Shown here: piece by piece, positions 34,405 to 42,205 of the stretch
Position numbering within the stretch: the first letter of the stretch is position 1
Layout of the letters: the number at the start of each line of letters is the position of its first letter
Assembly: GCA_963695375.1 (NCBI GenBank)
Contig: OY968767.1
Location: 434,001 to 498,000, forward strand
From: JACCVL01 sp963695375
GTDB taxonomy: Bacteria > Actinomycetota > Actinomycetes > Propionibacteriales > Nocardioidaceae
Length of the DNA stretch: 64,000 nucleotides
Reading direction: 5' to 3'
Made by a program: the position numbers and the translations under genes
Notes under the pieces: generated by a model
What the model was told of the DNA's origin: nothing
Databases searched by the model: none
Seen by the model: only the letters and a program-made list of their open reading frames with translations

Positions 34405-34895
34405 CGGCCCCCCTCACGCCGCCACGGTCCCCGCCGCCCGCCGTCCTTGGCGTCCACCCGCACGTACGCGATCGACGCGGTGCGGTCCACGGCCTTGACC
34501 ATGTCGATCACGGTCAGCGCGGCGACCGCGACCGCCGTCAACGCCTCCATCTCGACGCCGGTGCGGTCCGCGGTCCCGACCAGCGCCGTGATCTCGACGG
34601 CGTCGTCGGCCACCCGCAGGTCGACCTCGACCCGGCCGACCGCCAGCGGATGGCACAGCGGCACCAGGTCGGGGGTCCGCTTCGCCGCCATGATGCCGGC
34701 CACCCGGGCCACACCCAGCGCGTCTCCCTTCGGCACCCCGTCGGCGCGCAGCAGCCGCACCACCTCGGCCGACACCAGCACCCGGCCGCTCGCGGTGGCC
34801 GTACGCGCGGTGACGTCCTTGCCGGTCACGTCCACCATCCGCGCCGCACCAGTCTCGTCGACGTGGGTCAGCCGCCGCTGGTCGGGCGCGGTCAT
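34401..34895 (-). CDS. moaC: Cyclic pyranopterin monophosphate synthase
   Basis: 164 aa. Landmarks LTHVDETGAARMVDVTGK, AGIMAAKRTPDLVPLCHPL, and MEALTAVAVAALTVIDMVKAVDR are all there. With MoaA it makes cyclic pyranopterin monophosphate from GTP; moaA itself is not in the window. ATG 34895 follows the TAG of the moeA gene with no gap, so the two are read as one unit. Confidence 0.96.
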   Translation of the reverse strand: MTAPDQRRLTHVDETGAARMVDVTGKDVTARTATASGRVLVSAEVVRLLRADGVPKGDALGVARVAGIMAAKRTPDLVPLCHPLAVGRVEVDLRVADDAVEITALVGTADRTGVEMEALTAVAVAALTVIDMVKAVDRTASIAYVRVDAKDGGRRGPWRREGGR

Positions 34896-36188
34896 CTAGA
34901 AGTCCCGGTCGAGCACGAGGGTGGACACCGGCTCCCCGTCGGCCACGTCGACGACGTCCTCCGGCACCACGATCAGCGCGTTCGCCTGGGCCAGCCCGTT
35001 GAGCAGGTGGGACCCGGCGCCTCCGACCGGGGTGACCGTGGCGCCGTCGTGGTCGAGCGCGAAGCGCGCCCGGAGGAACTGGCGGCGGCCGGGGATGGAG
35101 CGCAGCGCACCCCGCACCCTTGCCCGGACAGTGGGGCGACGGTAGGGCAGCTTGCCCATCATCCGTCGCAGCGCCGGCACGACGAACACCTCGAACGACA
35201 CGTACGACGAGACCGGGTTGCCGGGGAGCGTGATGATCGGGGTCTGCTCCTCGCCGACCCGCCCGACCCCCTGCGGCTTGCCGGGCTGCATCGCCACCTC
35301 GCAGAAGGAGACGGTGCCGAGGCGGGACAGCACGTCCTTCACCACGTCGTACGCACCCTTGGACACGCCACCGCTGGTGACCACCAGGTCCGCCCGGACC
35401 AGCTGGTCGGACAGCGCGTCGGTGAAGGTGTGCGGGTCGTCCCCGGTGACGCCCACGCGGTACGGGATGGCGCCGGTGGCCCGCACCGCGGCGGCGAGCA
35501 GGTAGCTGTTCGCGTCGTAGATCGAGTCGAAACCCAGCGGCTGCCCCGGCTCCCGCAGCTCGCTTCCGGTCGACAGCACCACCACCCGGGGTCGCGGGCG
35601 GGCTCGCACGCGAGCCAGCCCGACGCCGGCCAACAGCCCGACCTCGCGCGGGCCCAGCACGGTGCCGGCCGGCAGCAGGTCCTCGCCCGCGCGCACGTCC
35701 TCGCCGACGTGCCGCACGTGCTGTCCCGGCTCGGGGCTGCGGTAGAGCCGGACCGCCGCGGTCCCACCGTCGGTCCACTCCACCGGCACGACGCAGTCGG
35801 CGCCGGTGGGCAGTGGCGCGCCGGTCATGATCCGGAGCGACGTCCCCGGCGGCATCCCGTGCGGCCGCGACTGGCCGGCCGCGGACTCGCCGATCACCGG
35901 CAGATGGATCGGCCGCGCCTCGGTGGCACCGGCGGCGTCCTCGAACCGCACGGCGTAGCCGTCCATCGAGGCGTTGGTGAACCGGGGCAGGTCGATCGGC
36001 GACGACACCGGGTCCACCAGGGGAAGGCCGACGGTCTCCAGCAGCGACTGCTCGTACGGCGCCAGCGGCTCGACGACGTCGAGCACCTCCCGGAGGTGCT
36101 CCTCGACCGAGCGCAGCCCACCGCCGGCGGACCCCGCCGATCCTGCGCTGCCGACGGCCTCCGCGGCCGGCGACGGATCGGACACCAT
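34896..36188 (-). CDS. glp: MoeA/gephyrin-like protein, probable divisome protein Glp
   Basis: About 430 aa with the MoeA domain order: SVEEHLREVLDVVEPLAPYE, RFTNASMDGYAVR, GTSLRIMTGAPLPTGADCVVPVE, the MoCF domain with VVVLSTGSELR, YDANSYLL, VVTSGGVSKGAYD, TLPGNPVSSYVSFEVFV, and a C-terminal domain IV. In corynebacteria the gephyrin-like Glp coded next to glpR binds FtsZ and GlpR; the synteny here makes this the Glp orthologue, though the residues for molybdopterin chemistry also look intact, so it could do both. ATG 36188 lies seven bases after TAGGGT; GTG 36197 is an alternative. Confidence 0.88.
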   Translation of the reverse strand: MVSDPSPAAEAVGSAGSAGSAGGGLRSVEEHLREVLDVVEPLAPYEQSLLETVGLPLVDPVSSPIDLPRFTNASMDGYAVRFEDAAGATEARPIHLPVIGESAAGQSRPHGMPPGTSLRIMTGAPLPTGADCVVPVEWTDGGTAAVRLYRSPEPGQHVRHVGEDVRAGEDLLPAGTVLGPREVGLLAGVGLARVRARPRPRVVVLSTGSELREPGQPLGFDSIYDANSYLLAAAVRATGAIPYRVGVTGDDPHTFTDALSDQLVRADLVVTSGGVSKGAYDVVKDVLSRLGTVSFCEVAMQPGKPQGVGRVGEEQTPIITLPGNPVSSYVSFEVFVVPALRRMMGKLPYRRPTVRARVRGALRSIPGRRQFLRARFALDHDGATVTPVGGAGSHLLNGLAQANALIVVPEDVVDVADGEPVSTLVLDRDF

Positions 36189-36195
36189 GCTCGTC

Positions 36196-36201
36196 ACCCT
36201 A
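36196..36201 (-). promoter_or_regulatory. -10 element of glp-moaC-mogA-rimJ-glpR (leaderless-type)
   Basis: TAGGGT on the minus strand seven bases before ATG 36188, in the 39-bp gap after the UGPase gene. Confidence 0.4.
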
Positions 36202-36227
36202 GTCGCGGCGGGTGCCGCCCACAGCGG

Positions 36228-37616
36228 TCAGGACCCGTCCAACCGGGCACCGTCCGGGATCGTTCCGCTGCTGGACTCGTCCTCGCCGACCCGGGCGACG
36301 CCGGTGACGGTGACGTCGGCGCCGAACGTCCAGTCCCCGCGCACGGTCAGCCGATCGGCCGCGACCAGCGACGGCGGGCCCGCCGGGAAGCGGGCGTCGA
36401 AGTCCGGCAGCAGCGCGTAGTGCCGCTTGTCCAGGTCGACGACGGGCACCGAGTCGCCGCAGCGGCGAAGCAGCCCGTCGGGTGCCAGGTCGTACACATC
36501 CGAGCGCATCACCAGCAGGTCGTTGGTCGTCTTCACCGGCAGGAACCGGCTGCGGTCGACCTCGATCGCCTGGGCCCCCTCGAACACCTCGACCGCCGCA
36601 CCCATCGCGGACTCGATCTGGACCACCGCCGGTGACGACGGGTCACCGGGGTCCACGGTCTTCTCGTTGCGGATGAGCGGCAGCCCGAGCACACCCTCCC
36701 GATCGGTGAGGGTTCCGGCGAGGGCCCGGAGATCGAACCAGAGGTTGTTGGTGTGGAAGTACGGGTGCCGCTCGATGTCGGCGGCCACCTCGGCGTCGGC
36801 CGGCTGCGTCTGCGCGGTCTCCCGGAGCACCAGCCGGCCGTCGGTCCGGCGGCGCACCAGGTGACCCCCCTTGCGGTCGGCCGCGGTGCGTCGGCAGACC
36901 TCGGCGGCGTACGGGGCGCCGCTCGCCGCGAACCAGCCCGCGACCGTCGGGCTGGGCGCGGCGCCGAGGTTGTCGGCATTGGAGACGCTGGCGTAGCGGT
37001 AGCCCGCATCGATCAGCCCGTGCAGGACTCCGGACGCCTCCAGCGCGGTGTAGAGGTCCCCGTGGCCAGGCGGACACCACTCCAGCGTCGGATCGTCCGG
37101 CCACTCCACCGGCGTGAGGTCGTCGGCGCGCAGCTTCGGCTCGCGGTTCTGCAGGAAGTCCGCCGGCAGGCCGGGAACCGGCAGGTCCGGATGCCGCTCC
37201 AATGCGGCCAGCGTGTCGTCGCGGGTGCGGAAGCTGTTCATCAGCAGCAGCGGCAGCCGCACCTCGTACGCCCGCCGAGTCGCCAGCACCTGCAGGGCGA
37301 TCACGTCGAGGAAGCTGCGGTCGCCTCGCACCGGCAGCAGCGACTTCGCCCTGGCCATGCCCATCGAGGTGCCGAGCCCGCCGTTCAGCTTCAGCACCGC
37401 GGTGACCGCGAGCGCCTCCGCGGCGCGCGCCTCGTCCACGTCGACCTCGTCGAGGCGCGGGAGGTCGGTCACCGGGTCCACGTCGTCCTCGGCGATGATC
37501 CCGGTGGCGCCGGACTCGAGGTCTCGGTAGTGGTGGGCGAAGACCTCGACCGCGCGCTCGGCCACCCCGGCCTCGGTCATCTTCCGGCGCGCCCGCTCGA
37601 GGCCCTGGTCACTCAT
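36228..37616 (-). CDS. UTP-glucose-1-phosphate uridylyltransferase, eukaryotic (UGP2) type
   Basis: 462 aa. The signature VLKLNGGLGTSMGMARAKSLLPVR, then LPLLLMNSFRT, EWCPPGHGDLYTAL, YASVSNADNLGA, FHTNNLWF and KTTNDLLVMRSD are those of the eukaryotic-type UDP-glucose pyrophosphorylase, and the C-terminus folds into a short beta-helix (LTVRGDWTFGADVTVTG). It makes UDP-glucose. Mycobacteria carry the unrelated-type GalU at this place, so the enzyme class has been swapped while the gene order is kept. ATG 37616 follows TAGCAT by seven bases. It is divergent from fthC. Confidence 0.92.
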   Translation of the reverse strand: MSDQGLERARRKMTEAGVAERAVEVFAHHYRDLESGATGIIAEDDVDPVTDLPRLDEVDVDEARAAEALAVTAVLKLNGGLGTSMGMARAKSLLPVRGDRSFLDVIALQVLATRRAYEVRLPLLLMNSFRTRDDTLAALERHPDLPVPGLPADFLQNREPKLRADDLTPVEWPDDPTLEWCPPGHGDLYTALEASGVLHGLIDAGYRYASVSNADNLGAAPSPTVAGWFAASGAPYAAEVCRRTAADRKGGHLVRRRTDGRLVLRETAQTQPADAEVAADIERHPYFHTNNLWFDLRALAGTLTDREGVLGLPLIRNEKTVDPGDPSSPAVVQIESAMGAAVEVFEGAQAIEVDRSRFLPVKTTNDLLVMRSDVYDLAPDGLLRRCGDSVPVVDLDKRHYALLPDFDARFPAGPPSLVAADRLTVRGDWTFGADVTVTGVARVGEDESSSGTIPDGARLDGS

Positions 37617-37623
37617 GGCGGGG

Positions 37624-37629
37624 ATGCTA
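37624..37629 (-). promoter_or_regulatory. -10 element of UGPase gene (leaderless-type)
   Basis: TAGCAT on the minus strand seven bases before ATG 37616. Confidence 0.5.
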
Positions 37630-37685
37630 ACCAGGCCATCGGGCGGGCGCCGCTCGCACCGTCCTGCGCGCGACCGGAAGGCTCG

Positions 37686-37691
37686 TACGGT
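37686..37691 (+). promoter_or_regulatory. -10 element of fthC (leaderless-type)
   Basis: TACGGT six bases before GTG 37698, 57 bp from the divergent UGPase hexamer. Confidence 0.5.
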
Positions 37692-37697
37692 GGGGGC

Positions 37698-38261
37698 GTG
37701 CCCGACCAGCCGACCAAGCAGGCGCTGCGGAGCGAGATCGCCACCCGCCGCCGGGCGCGCCCCCCGGACGACCGGGCCGCCGCCGCCGACGCGCTGGCGG
37801 CCCGGGTGCTCGAGCTGCCGGAGCTGGTCGGAGCGCTGACCGTCGCCGCCTACGACTCCTATCCCAGCGAGCCGGGGACCGGTCCGTTGCGGGCGGCGCT
37901 GCGAGCGCGCGGCATCCGGGTGCTGCTGCCCGTGCTGCGCGCCGACAACGACCTGGACTGGGTGCGGGACGACAGAGCCGGGTCCGATCCCGTCCCGGAC
38001 CTCGGCCCGGATGCCGTCCTGGCGGCGGACCTGGTGGTGTGCCCCGCGGTGGCGGCGACGGGGGCGGGAGCTCGGCTCGGCCGCGGCGGCGGATCGTACG
38101 ACCGGGTCCTCGGCCGGCTCCGGCCACCGACCGTCGTGGTCGCCCTGCTGCACGACGACGAGGTCGTCGAGGTGGTGCCCGTCGAACCACACGACCGCGG
38201 CGTCGACATCGTGGTCACGCCCACCCGGACCATCCGCGGAGGTCGCGGGTCGCGACAGTGA
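37698..38261 (+). CDS. fthC: 5-formyltetrahydrofolate cyclo-ligase
   Basis: 187 aa. Begins TKQALRSEIATRRRARPPDD; the nucleotide-binding LGRGGGSYDRVLGRL loop and the C-terminal PHDRGVDIVVTPTRTI are diagnostic. It converts 5-formyl-THF to 5,10-methenyl-THF using ATP. The start is GTG 37698; the frame is open far upstream but antisense to the UGPase gene. The divergent pair fthC/UGPase-glp matches the mycobacterial Rv0992-Rv0994 arrangement. Confidence 0.94.
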   Translation: MPDQPTKQALRSEIATRRRARPPDDRAAAADALAARVLELPELVGALTVAAYDSYPSEPGTGPLRAALRARGIRVLLPVLRADNDLDWVRDDRAGSDPVPDLGPDAVLAADLVVCPAVAATGAGARLGRGGGSYDRVLGRLRPPTVVVALLHDDEVVEVVPVEPHDRGVDIVVTPTRTIRGGRGSRQ

Positions 38262-38361
38262 CGGGCCGGATGCGGTGACCGGTCGCGCGGGTACGGCACA
38301 CTGGCTGCGCGCGAGCGTGCTGAGGACGGCGCCACCCCGCGCGTACCGACGAGGAGATCCC

Positions 38362-38742
38362 GTGCCCACCTACCAGTACGTCTGCACCGCCTGCAGCACG
38401 CCACTCGAGGTCCAGCAGGCCTTCAGCGACGACCCGCTGACCGAGTGTCCGACCTGTCAGGGCCGCCTGCGCAAGGTGTTCGCAGCCGTCGGTGTGGTGT
38501 TCAAGGGCTCCGGCTTCTACCGCACCGACAGCCGGTCGGCCGCGGCGGAGGCGGGCACCTCGTCCGGTCCGGCCAAGGACGCTCCGTCCGGGGACGGCGC
38601 GTCCGGTTCCGGCGGCGACGGCGCGAAGACCTCCGGCGGCTCGGGGACCTCGGCGGACACGAAGGCAGCCGGCAAGAGCTCCGACCCCAAGGGGTCGGGC
38701 ACCACGAGCCCGTCCACAGGGTCCGGCACGTCGGCTGCCTGA
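38362..38742 (+). CDS. FmdB-like zinc ribbon regulatory protein
   Basis: 126 aa. The N-terminal FmdB domain (PTYQYVCTACSTPLEVQQAF, then LTECPTCQGRLRKVF and VVFKGSGFYRTD) has two CxxC zinc knuckles. From residue 60 it is a low-complexity Gly/Ser/Lys tail that is probably disordered. FmdB proteins are small putative regulators of amide/folate-related genes; the gene follows fthC in many actinomycetes. GTG 38362 follows GAGGAG. Confidence 0.92.
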   Translation: MPTYQYVCTACSTPLEVQQAFSDDPLTECPTCQGRLRKVFAAVGVVFKGSGFYRTDSRSAAAEAGTSSGPAKDAPSGDGASGSGGDGAKTSGGSGTSADTKAAGKSSDPKGSGTTSPSTGSGTSAA

Positions 38743-38786
38743 CGGTCGGGTGTGGACGACGGCCTCGCTGCATGCCGGCGTTGACC

Positions 38787-38792
38787 TAGCCT
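38787..38792 (+). promoter_or_regulatory. -10 element of SAF-domain gene (leaderless-type)
   Basis: TAGCCT six bases before GTG 38799; TTGACC lies directly upstream but too close to be its -35. Confidence 0.45.
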
Positions 38793-38798
38793 CCCGCC

Positions 38799-39488
38799 GT
38801 GCCCGACCCCGGACGACGACAGCTCACCGGCGCGGCCGCGCGTGCCCGGCTGCTCCGTCGGACCCGCCGCCTCCTGGCCCGGCACCGGGCGCTGCTCGCG
38901 GCCGGGTTGGTGCTGACGGCGGTCGTCGGCGCCGTCGGCGCGGTCCGACCACCGACCGAGCCGGCGGTGGAGGTGGCGGTCGCCAGCCACGACCTGACGC
39001 CGGGCACCCGGCTGTCCGCGGCCGACGTCCGGTCGGCGGCGTTCGACCCGTCGCTGATCCCCGACGGCAGCTACCCGCCGGCCGAGGTCCCCCTCGGCCG
39101 GCCGCTGGCCGGGCCGATGCGCCGGGGGGAACCGCTGACCGACGCCGGGCTGGTCGGCCCTGCCCTGACCGGCTCACTGCCGACCGGTCAGGTGCTCACC
39201 ACGGTCAGCGTCCGCAGCCCGGCAGCCGGCATGGTCGCCGCCGGCGACGTGGTGCGAGTCGCTGCCACACCGGCACGAGGGTCGGGTCCTTCGACCGTCC
39301 TGGCGCCGGCTGCCACGGTGCTCGTCCCGCCCAGCGGTGATCAGCTCGACGACGCGGCGCTCGCGCCCGGCCCGACGGGGGTGGCCTCGGTGGTGGTCGC
39401 GGTGCCCGAGGGCGAGGCGCTCGCACTGGCCGGCGCATCCGCGACCCGTGTCCTCGACCTGCTGGTTGCCGGCCCGGGTGGCGGCTAG
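38799..39488 (+). CDS. SAF-domain (CpaB/RcpC-like) membrane-anchored protein
   Basis: 229 aa. An Arg-rich cytoplasmic start and one membrane helix (LLAAGLVLTAVVGAVGAV) precede an extracytoplasmic SAF domain: VASHDLTPGTRLSAADVRSAAFDP, then VPLGRPLAGPMRRGEPLTDAGLV, and a C-terminal RcpC-like region. SAF domains of this type occur in Flp-pilus assembly CpaB and in antifreeze-like/sugar enzymes. No pilus genes are visible here, so a stand-alone envelope role is likelier. It sits between the fmdB-like gene and mscL. Confidence 0.82.
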   Translation: MPDPGRRQLTGAAARARLLRRTRRLLARHRALLAAGLVLTAVVGAVGAVRPPTEPAVEVAVASHDLTPGTRLSAADVRSAAFDPSLIPDGSYPPAEVPLGRPLAGPMRRGEPLTDAGLVGPALTGSLPTGQVLTTVSVRSPAAGMVAAGDVVRVAATPARGSGPSTVLAPAATVLVPPSGDQLDDAALAPGPTGVASVVVAVPEGEALALAGASATRVLDLLVAGPGGG

Positions 39489-39531
39489 CGTGCCGAGCAC
39501 ATGAGCCAGAACGGGTCGGAAGGAGACCACG

Positions 39532-39954
39532 ATGCTGAGAGGGTTCAGGGAGTTCGTCTTCCGAGGCAACCTCGTCGACCTCGCCGTCGCGGTCGCGATC
39601 GGGTTGGCCTTCGTGACGCTCATCGGCGCCTTCACCACCTCCCTCATCAACCCGATGATCGCCGCGGTCGGACCCGCCGACTCGTTCGGACTCGGCTTCC
39701 AGATCCGCGACGCGAATCCCAACACGTTCGTCGACATCGGCGCCGTCATCACCGCGATCATCACGTTCGTGATCACGGCGGCGGTGATCTACTTCGCGAT
39801 CGTGGTGCCGATGTCGTCGATCACCGCGCGGGTCACGAAGGACCCGGACATCCCCGCGGAGGTTCCGCCCGACGTGGCGCTGCTGACCGAGATCCGCGAC
39901 CTGCTGCGCGCCCAACGCTCCGGCGGGACACAGCCGCCCGCCGAGACCGCCTGA
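39532..39954 (+). CDS. mscL: Large-conductance mechanosensitive channel
   Basis: 140 aa. The N-terminal amphipathic FREFVFRGNLVDLAVAVAIG, first helix, external loop with SFGLGFQIRDANPN, second helix (AVITAIITFVITAAVIYFAIV) and the C-terminal cytoplasmic helix (LLTEIRDLLRAQ) are standard MscL. The pentameric channel opens under membrane tension to release osmolytes. ATG 39532 follows AAGGAGACCACG. It has its own ribosome-binding site 43 bp after the SAF gene. Confidence 0.96.
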   Translation: MLRGFREFVFRGNLVDLAVAVAIGLAFVTLIGAFTTSLINPMIAAVGPADSFGLGFQIRDANPNTFVDIGAVITAIITFVITAAVIYFAIVVPMSSITARVTKDPDIPAEVPPDVALLTEIRDLLRAQRSGGTQPPAETA

Positions 39955-39976
39955 CCGCAGAGGCGGCGACGCGACC

Positions 39977-40198
39977 TCAGCGGTGGTGCGGTGGCACCTC
40001 GCGACGCAGCTCGCTGTCCCGGTCGTCGTCGGACTCGGTCTCCGACCAGCCGAGCGAGCGTTCGTCCCCCGTGATGTCCGGGTAGGCATCGCCGAGCGCG
40101 GCCAGTCGTCGACGTCGACGGGTCTCGGCCTCGCCCCGCGAGGCCGGGCCCGGTTCCCGACCCGGGCCCGGCTCTGAGGCGAGCTCGCGACCGGTCAC
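39977..40198 (-). CDS. Small acidic/basic hypothetical protein coupled to the epimerase
   Basis: 73 aa, no recognised family: MTGRELASEPGPGREPGP, then RRRRRLAALGDAYPDITGDERSLGW and a charged Asp/Glu/Arg tail ending PPHHR. Its GTG 40198 overlaps the stop of the epimerase as GTGA, the overlap type used by genuine genes throughout this window, and the composition of the RLAALGD..TGDER segment looks protein-like. Predicted mostly disordered, cytoplasmic. Moderate confidence that it is translated; function unknown. Confidence 0.6.
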   Translation of the reverse strand: MTGRELASEPGPGREPGPASRGEAETRRRRRLAALGDAYPDITGDERSLGWSETESDDDRDSELRREVPPHHR

Positions 40199-41103
40199 GC
40201 CACCTCGACCAGCACGCCGTCCACCCAGTCGCCCGCCAAGCGAGGATGCTGCGGGACCCAGCCCGTCGCCTGCTCGAAGGCCGCCGAGCTCACCCGCTGG
40301 GACCGGGTGAGCAGCTCCAACCGCTCACCACCGAGCCGCACCAGGGTCCGCGAGACCAGCGACGCCTTGCCGCGACCGACCGCGCCGGCGAGGGTCTGGG
40401 CGAGCTCCCGGCGGCGCACCGGCTCGGCGCCCACGTTGTAGATCGCGGACGGGGCGGCGAGCGCCGCCACCACGGCGCCACCGACGTCGTCGGCGTGGAT
40501 CACGTGCGCCCATGCCTCCGATCGGCCGACGCCCATCGGCTGTCCGCAGCGAGCCCGCGCCAGCCGCCACCTGGTGTACTCGTCGTCCCCGACGATGCCC
40601 CCCAGTCGCAGCACGACGCTGTCCCGGCTGCACCCGGCGAACTCCTGGGCGTGTGCCTCGGCCAGCGCCATCGGCTCGGCGGCGCGGTTCACCACCACCG
40701 GACTCGACTCGTCGATCCAGTCGTCGCCGCCGTCGGCGTAGACCAGGCTCACCGACTCCTGGATCAGCCGACGCACGCCGGCAGCCCGCGCCGCCTCCGC
40801 CACCAGGCGCGAGCCCTCGGCACGGATCCGGTCGTTGACGCGCCACGCACCGGGCCGCAGCGCTGCGTAGCCGACCGGCACCCGGGTGGCCATGTTGCAG
40901 ACCACGTCGCAGCCGGCGAAGGCGCTGACCAGACCGTCGGGGTCGAACAGACCGCCCGGCACCGCGGTCGCGCCCAACGCCTGGATCTGCTCGGCGCTCT
41001 CGGCGGATCGGGACAGCCCGAGCACGTCGTGGCCGGCGGCCAGCAGGGCGCGGACGGCGGAACGACCCATCACACCGGTGGCACCCGTGACGAAGACCTT
41101 CAC
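40195..41103 (-). CDS. NAD-dependent epimerase/dehydratase (extended SDR)
   Basis: 302 aa. It begins with the Rossmann motif VFVTGATGVMGRSAVRAL and has CDVVCNMATRVP and an ESVSLVYADG segment in place of the usual YxxxK active-site stretch, so the classical catalytic Tyr/Lys are not obvious; it may be an atypical SDR or NmrA-like binding protein. GTG 41103 follows AAGGAG at seven bases. It is divergent from the AIM24-like gene and translationally coupled to the small downstream gene. Confidence 0.85.
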   Translation of the reverse strand: MKVFVTGATGVMGRSAVRALLAAGHDVLGLSRSAESAEQIQALGATAVPGGLFDPDGLVSAFAGCDVVCNMATRVPVGYAALRPGAWRVNDRIRAEGSRLVAEAARAAGVRRLIQESVSLVYADGGDDWIDESSPVVVNRAAEPMALAEAHAQEFAGCSRDSVVLRLGGIVGDDEYTRWRLARARCGQPMGVGRSEAWAHVIHADDVGGAVVAALAAPSAIYNVGAEPVRRRELAQTLAGAVGRGKASLVSRTLVRLGGERLELLTRSQRVSSAAFEQATGWVPQHPRLAGDWVDGVLVEVA

Positions 41104-41266
41104 GTACGCACTCCTTCATGCCCCCGGTAGCGCCCCGTGCCGCGCAAGGACCCGTCGATCACGAACGGGTAACGAACCCGTGCACCATACGCCCGGACCC
41201 CGATCCCGGGAAGAAGTAGTCCCGTTTCGCCGCGCGACTGCCCCGGGATCCGTCAGGATGCCGCGC
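41104..41266. promoter_or_regulatory. Divergent promoter region, epimerase/AIM24
   Basis: 163 bp between the two divergent starts. The minus side ends with AAGGAG for the epimerase. On the plus side a CAGGAT hexamer (41254-41259) lies seven bases before ATG 41267, a weaker version of the TANNNT pattern. Confidence 0.35.
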
Positions 41267-41938
41267 ATGCGAAGCGACCTGTTCAACACCGAACGTCAGG
41301 AACGCCAGACCACCGACCGCTGGGTCCTGCAGAGCAAGAAGATGCTGCGGGTCTCCCTCGGCCAGGACGTCCTCGCGACGAAGGGCGCGATGGTGGCCTA
41401 CCAAGGCCAGATCGAGTTCCACCACGAGAGCGCCGGGGGCCTCGGCAAGCTCGTCCGCAAGGCGCTGACCAGCGAGGACAACCCGCTGATGCGCGTCAGC
41501 GGCCAGGGCGAGGTCTTCTTCGCCCACGATGCGAGCGAGGTGTTCCTGCTCACCCTCGAGGGCGACGGCATCTCGGTCAACGGGCCCAGCCTGCTCGCCT
41601 TCGACGCCACCCTCGACAACGACGTCCACCGGACGAAGGGCGCCGGGATGATGACCGGTGGCCTGTTCAACACGCTGATCCAGGGCACCGGCACGGTGGC
41701 GCTGTGCGCCGACGGCGAGCCGATGCTGCTCGACTGCTCGCAGCAGCCGACGTTCGTGGACCCGCAGGCCGCGGTCTGCTGGTCGGCGAACCTGGCACCG
41801 AACGTGGTGAGCAGCATGAACATGCGCTCGATGCTGCGCGGCGGCAGCGGCGAGGCCGTGCAGTACTCGTTCCACGGTCCGGGCTTCGTCGTCGTGCAGC
41901 CCTCGGAGGGTCCGACGGTTCCCCCGCACACGCACTGA
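41267..41938 (+). CDS. AIM24-family protein
   Basis: About 223 aa. It matches the AIM24/TIGR00266-like beta-sandwich family: MLRVSLGQDVLATKGAMVAY, GLGKLVRKALTSEDNPLMRV, GQGEVFFAHDASEVFLLTL and a long C-terminal strand-rich half with NMRSMLRGGSGEAVQYSFHGPGF. Function is not known; relatives occur near stress and membrane genes. ATG 41267 is taken over ATG 41258 on spacing from CAGGAT. A strong hairpin follows 67 bp after the stop. Confidence 0.86.
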   Translation: MRSDLFNTERQERQTTDRWVLQSKKMLRVSLGQDVLATKGAMVAYQGQIEFHHESAGGLGKLVRKALTSEDNPLMRVSGQGEVFFAHDASEVFLLTLEGDGISVNGPSLLAFDATLDNDVHRTKGAGMMTGGLFNTLIQGTGTVALCADGEPMLLDCSQQPTFVDPQAAVCWSANLAPNVVSSMNMRSMLRGGSGEAVQYSFHGPGFVVVQPSEGPTVPPHTH

Positions 41939-42005
41939 GGTCGCGGCCGGCTTCGGCCAGCCGCACAGATCGGTCCTAAGCCGGCGAATCGTCGCCGCCG
42001 ACGTC

Positions 42006-42041
42006 GACCCGCGTCCCTGGCCCTCGGCCGGGACGCGGGTC
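42006..42041 (+). terminator. Hairpin terminator after AIM24-like gene
   Basis: Perfect 12-bp stem GACCCGCGTCCC (42006-42017) and GGGACGCGGGTC (42030-42041) with a 12-nt loop; 67 bp after the stop, in the 267-bp gap before the MFS exporter. I see nothing else in the gap except the exporter's AGAAGGAAC ribosome-binding site. Confidence 0.75.
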
Positions 42042-42205
42042 GTCGCGGTCAGCGGGAAGAAAACCCGATCGACCCGATGTTGGCTTGCGGCAGACGACTC
42101 GGTGGCGTCTCGGCACTGTCGGTGCCTGCTGGTCTGCTGGTCCCGTGGGTCACCGAGCAGCGGATGCCCCACCCACCGGTCTCCTCGAGCCAGAAGGAAC
42201 CTCCC

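Noticed and set aside
38799..39488. Flp/Tad pilus locus
   Set aside because: The SAF protein resembles CpaB, but no Tad ATPase, secretin or pilin gene is nearby.
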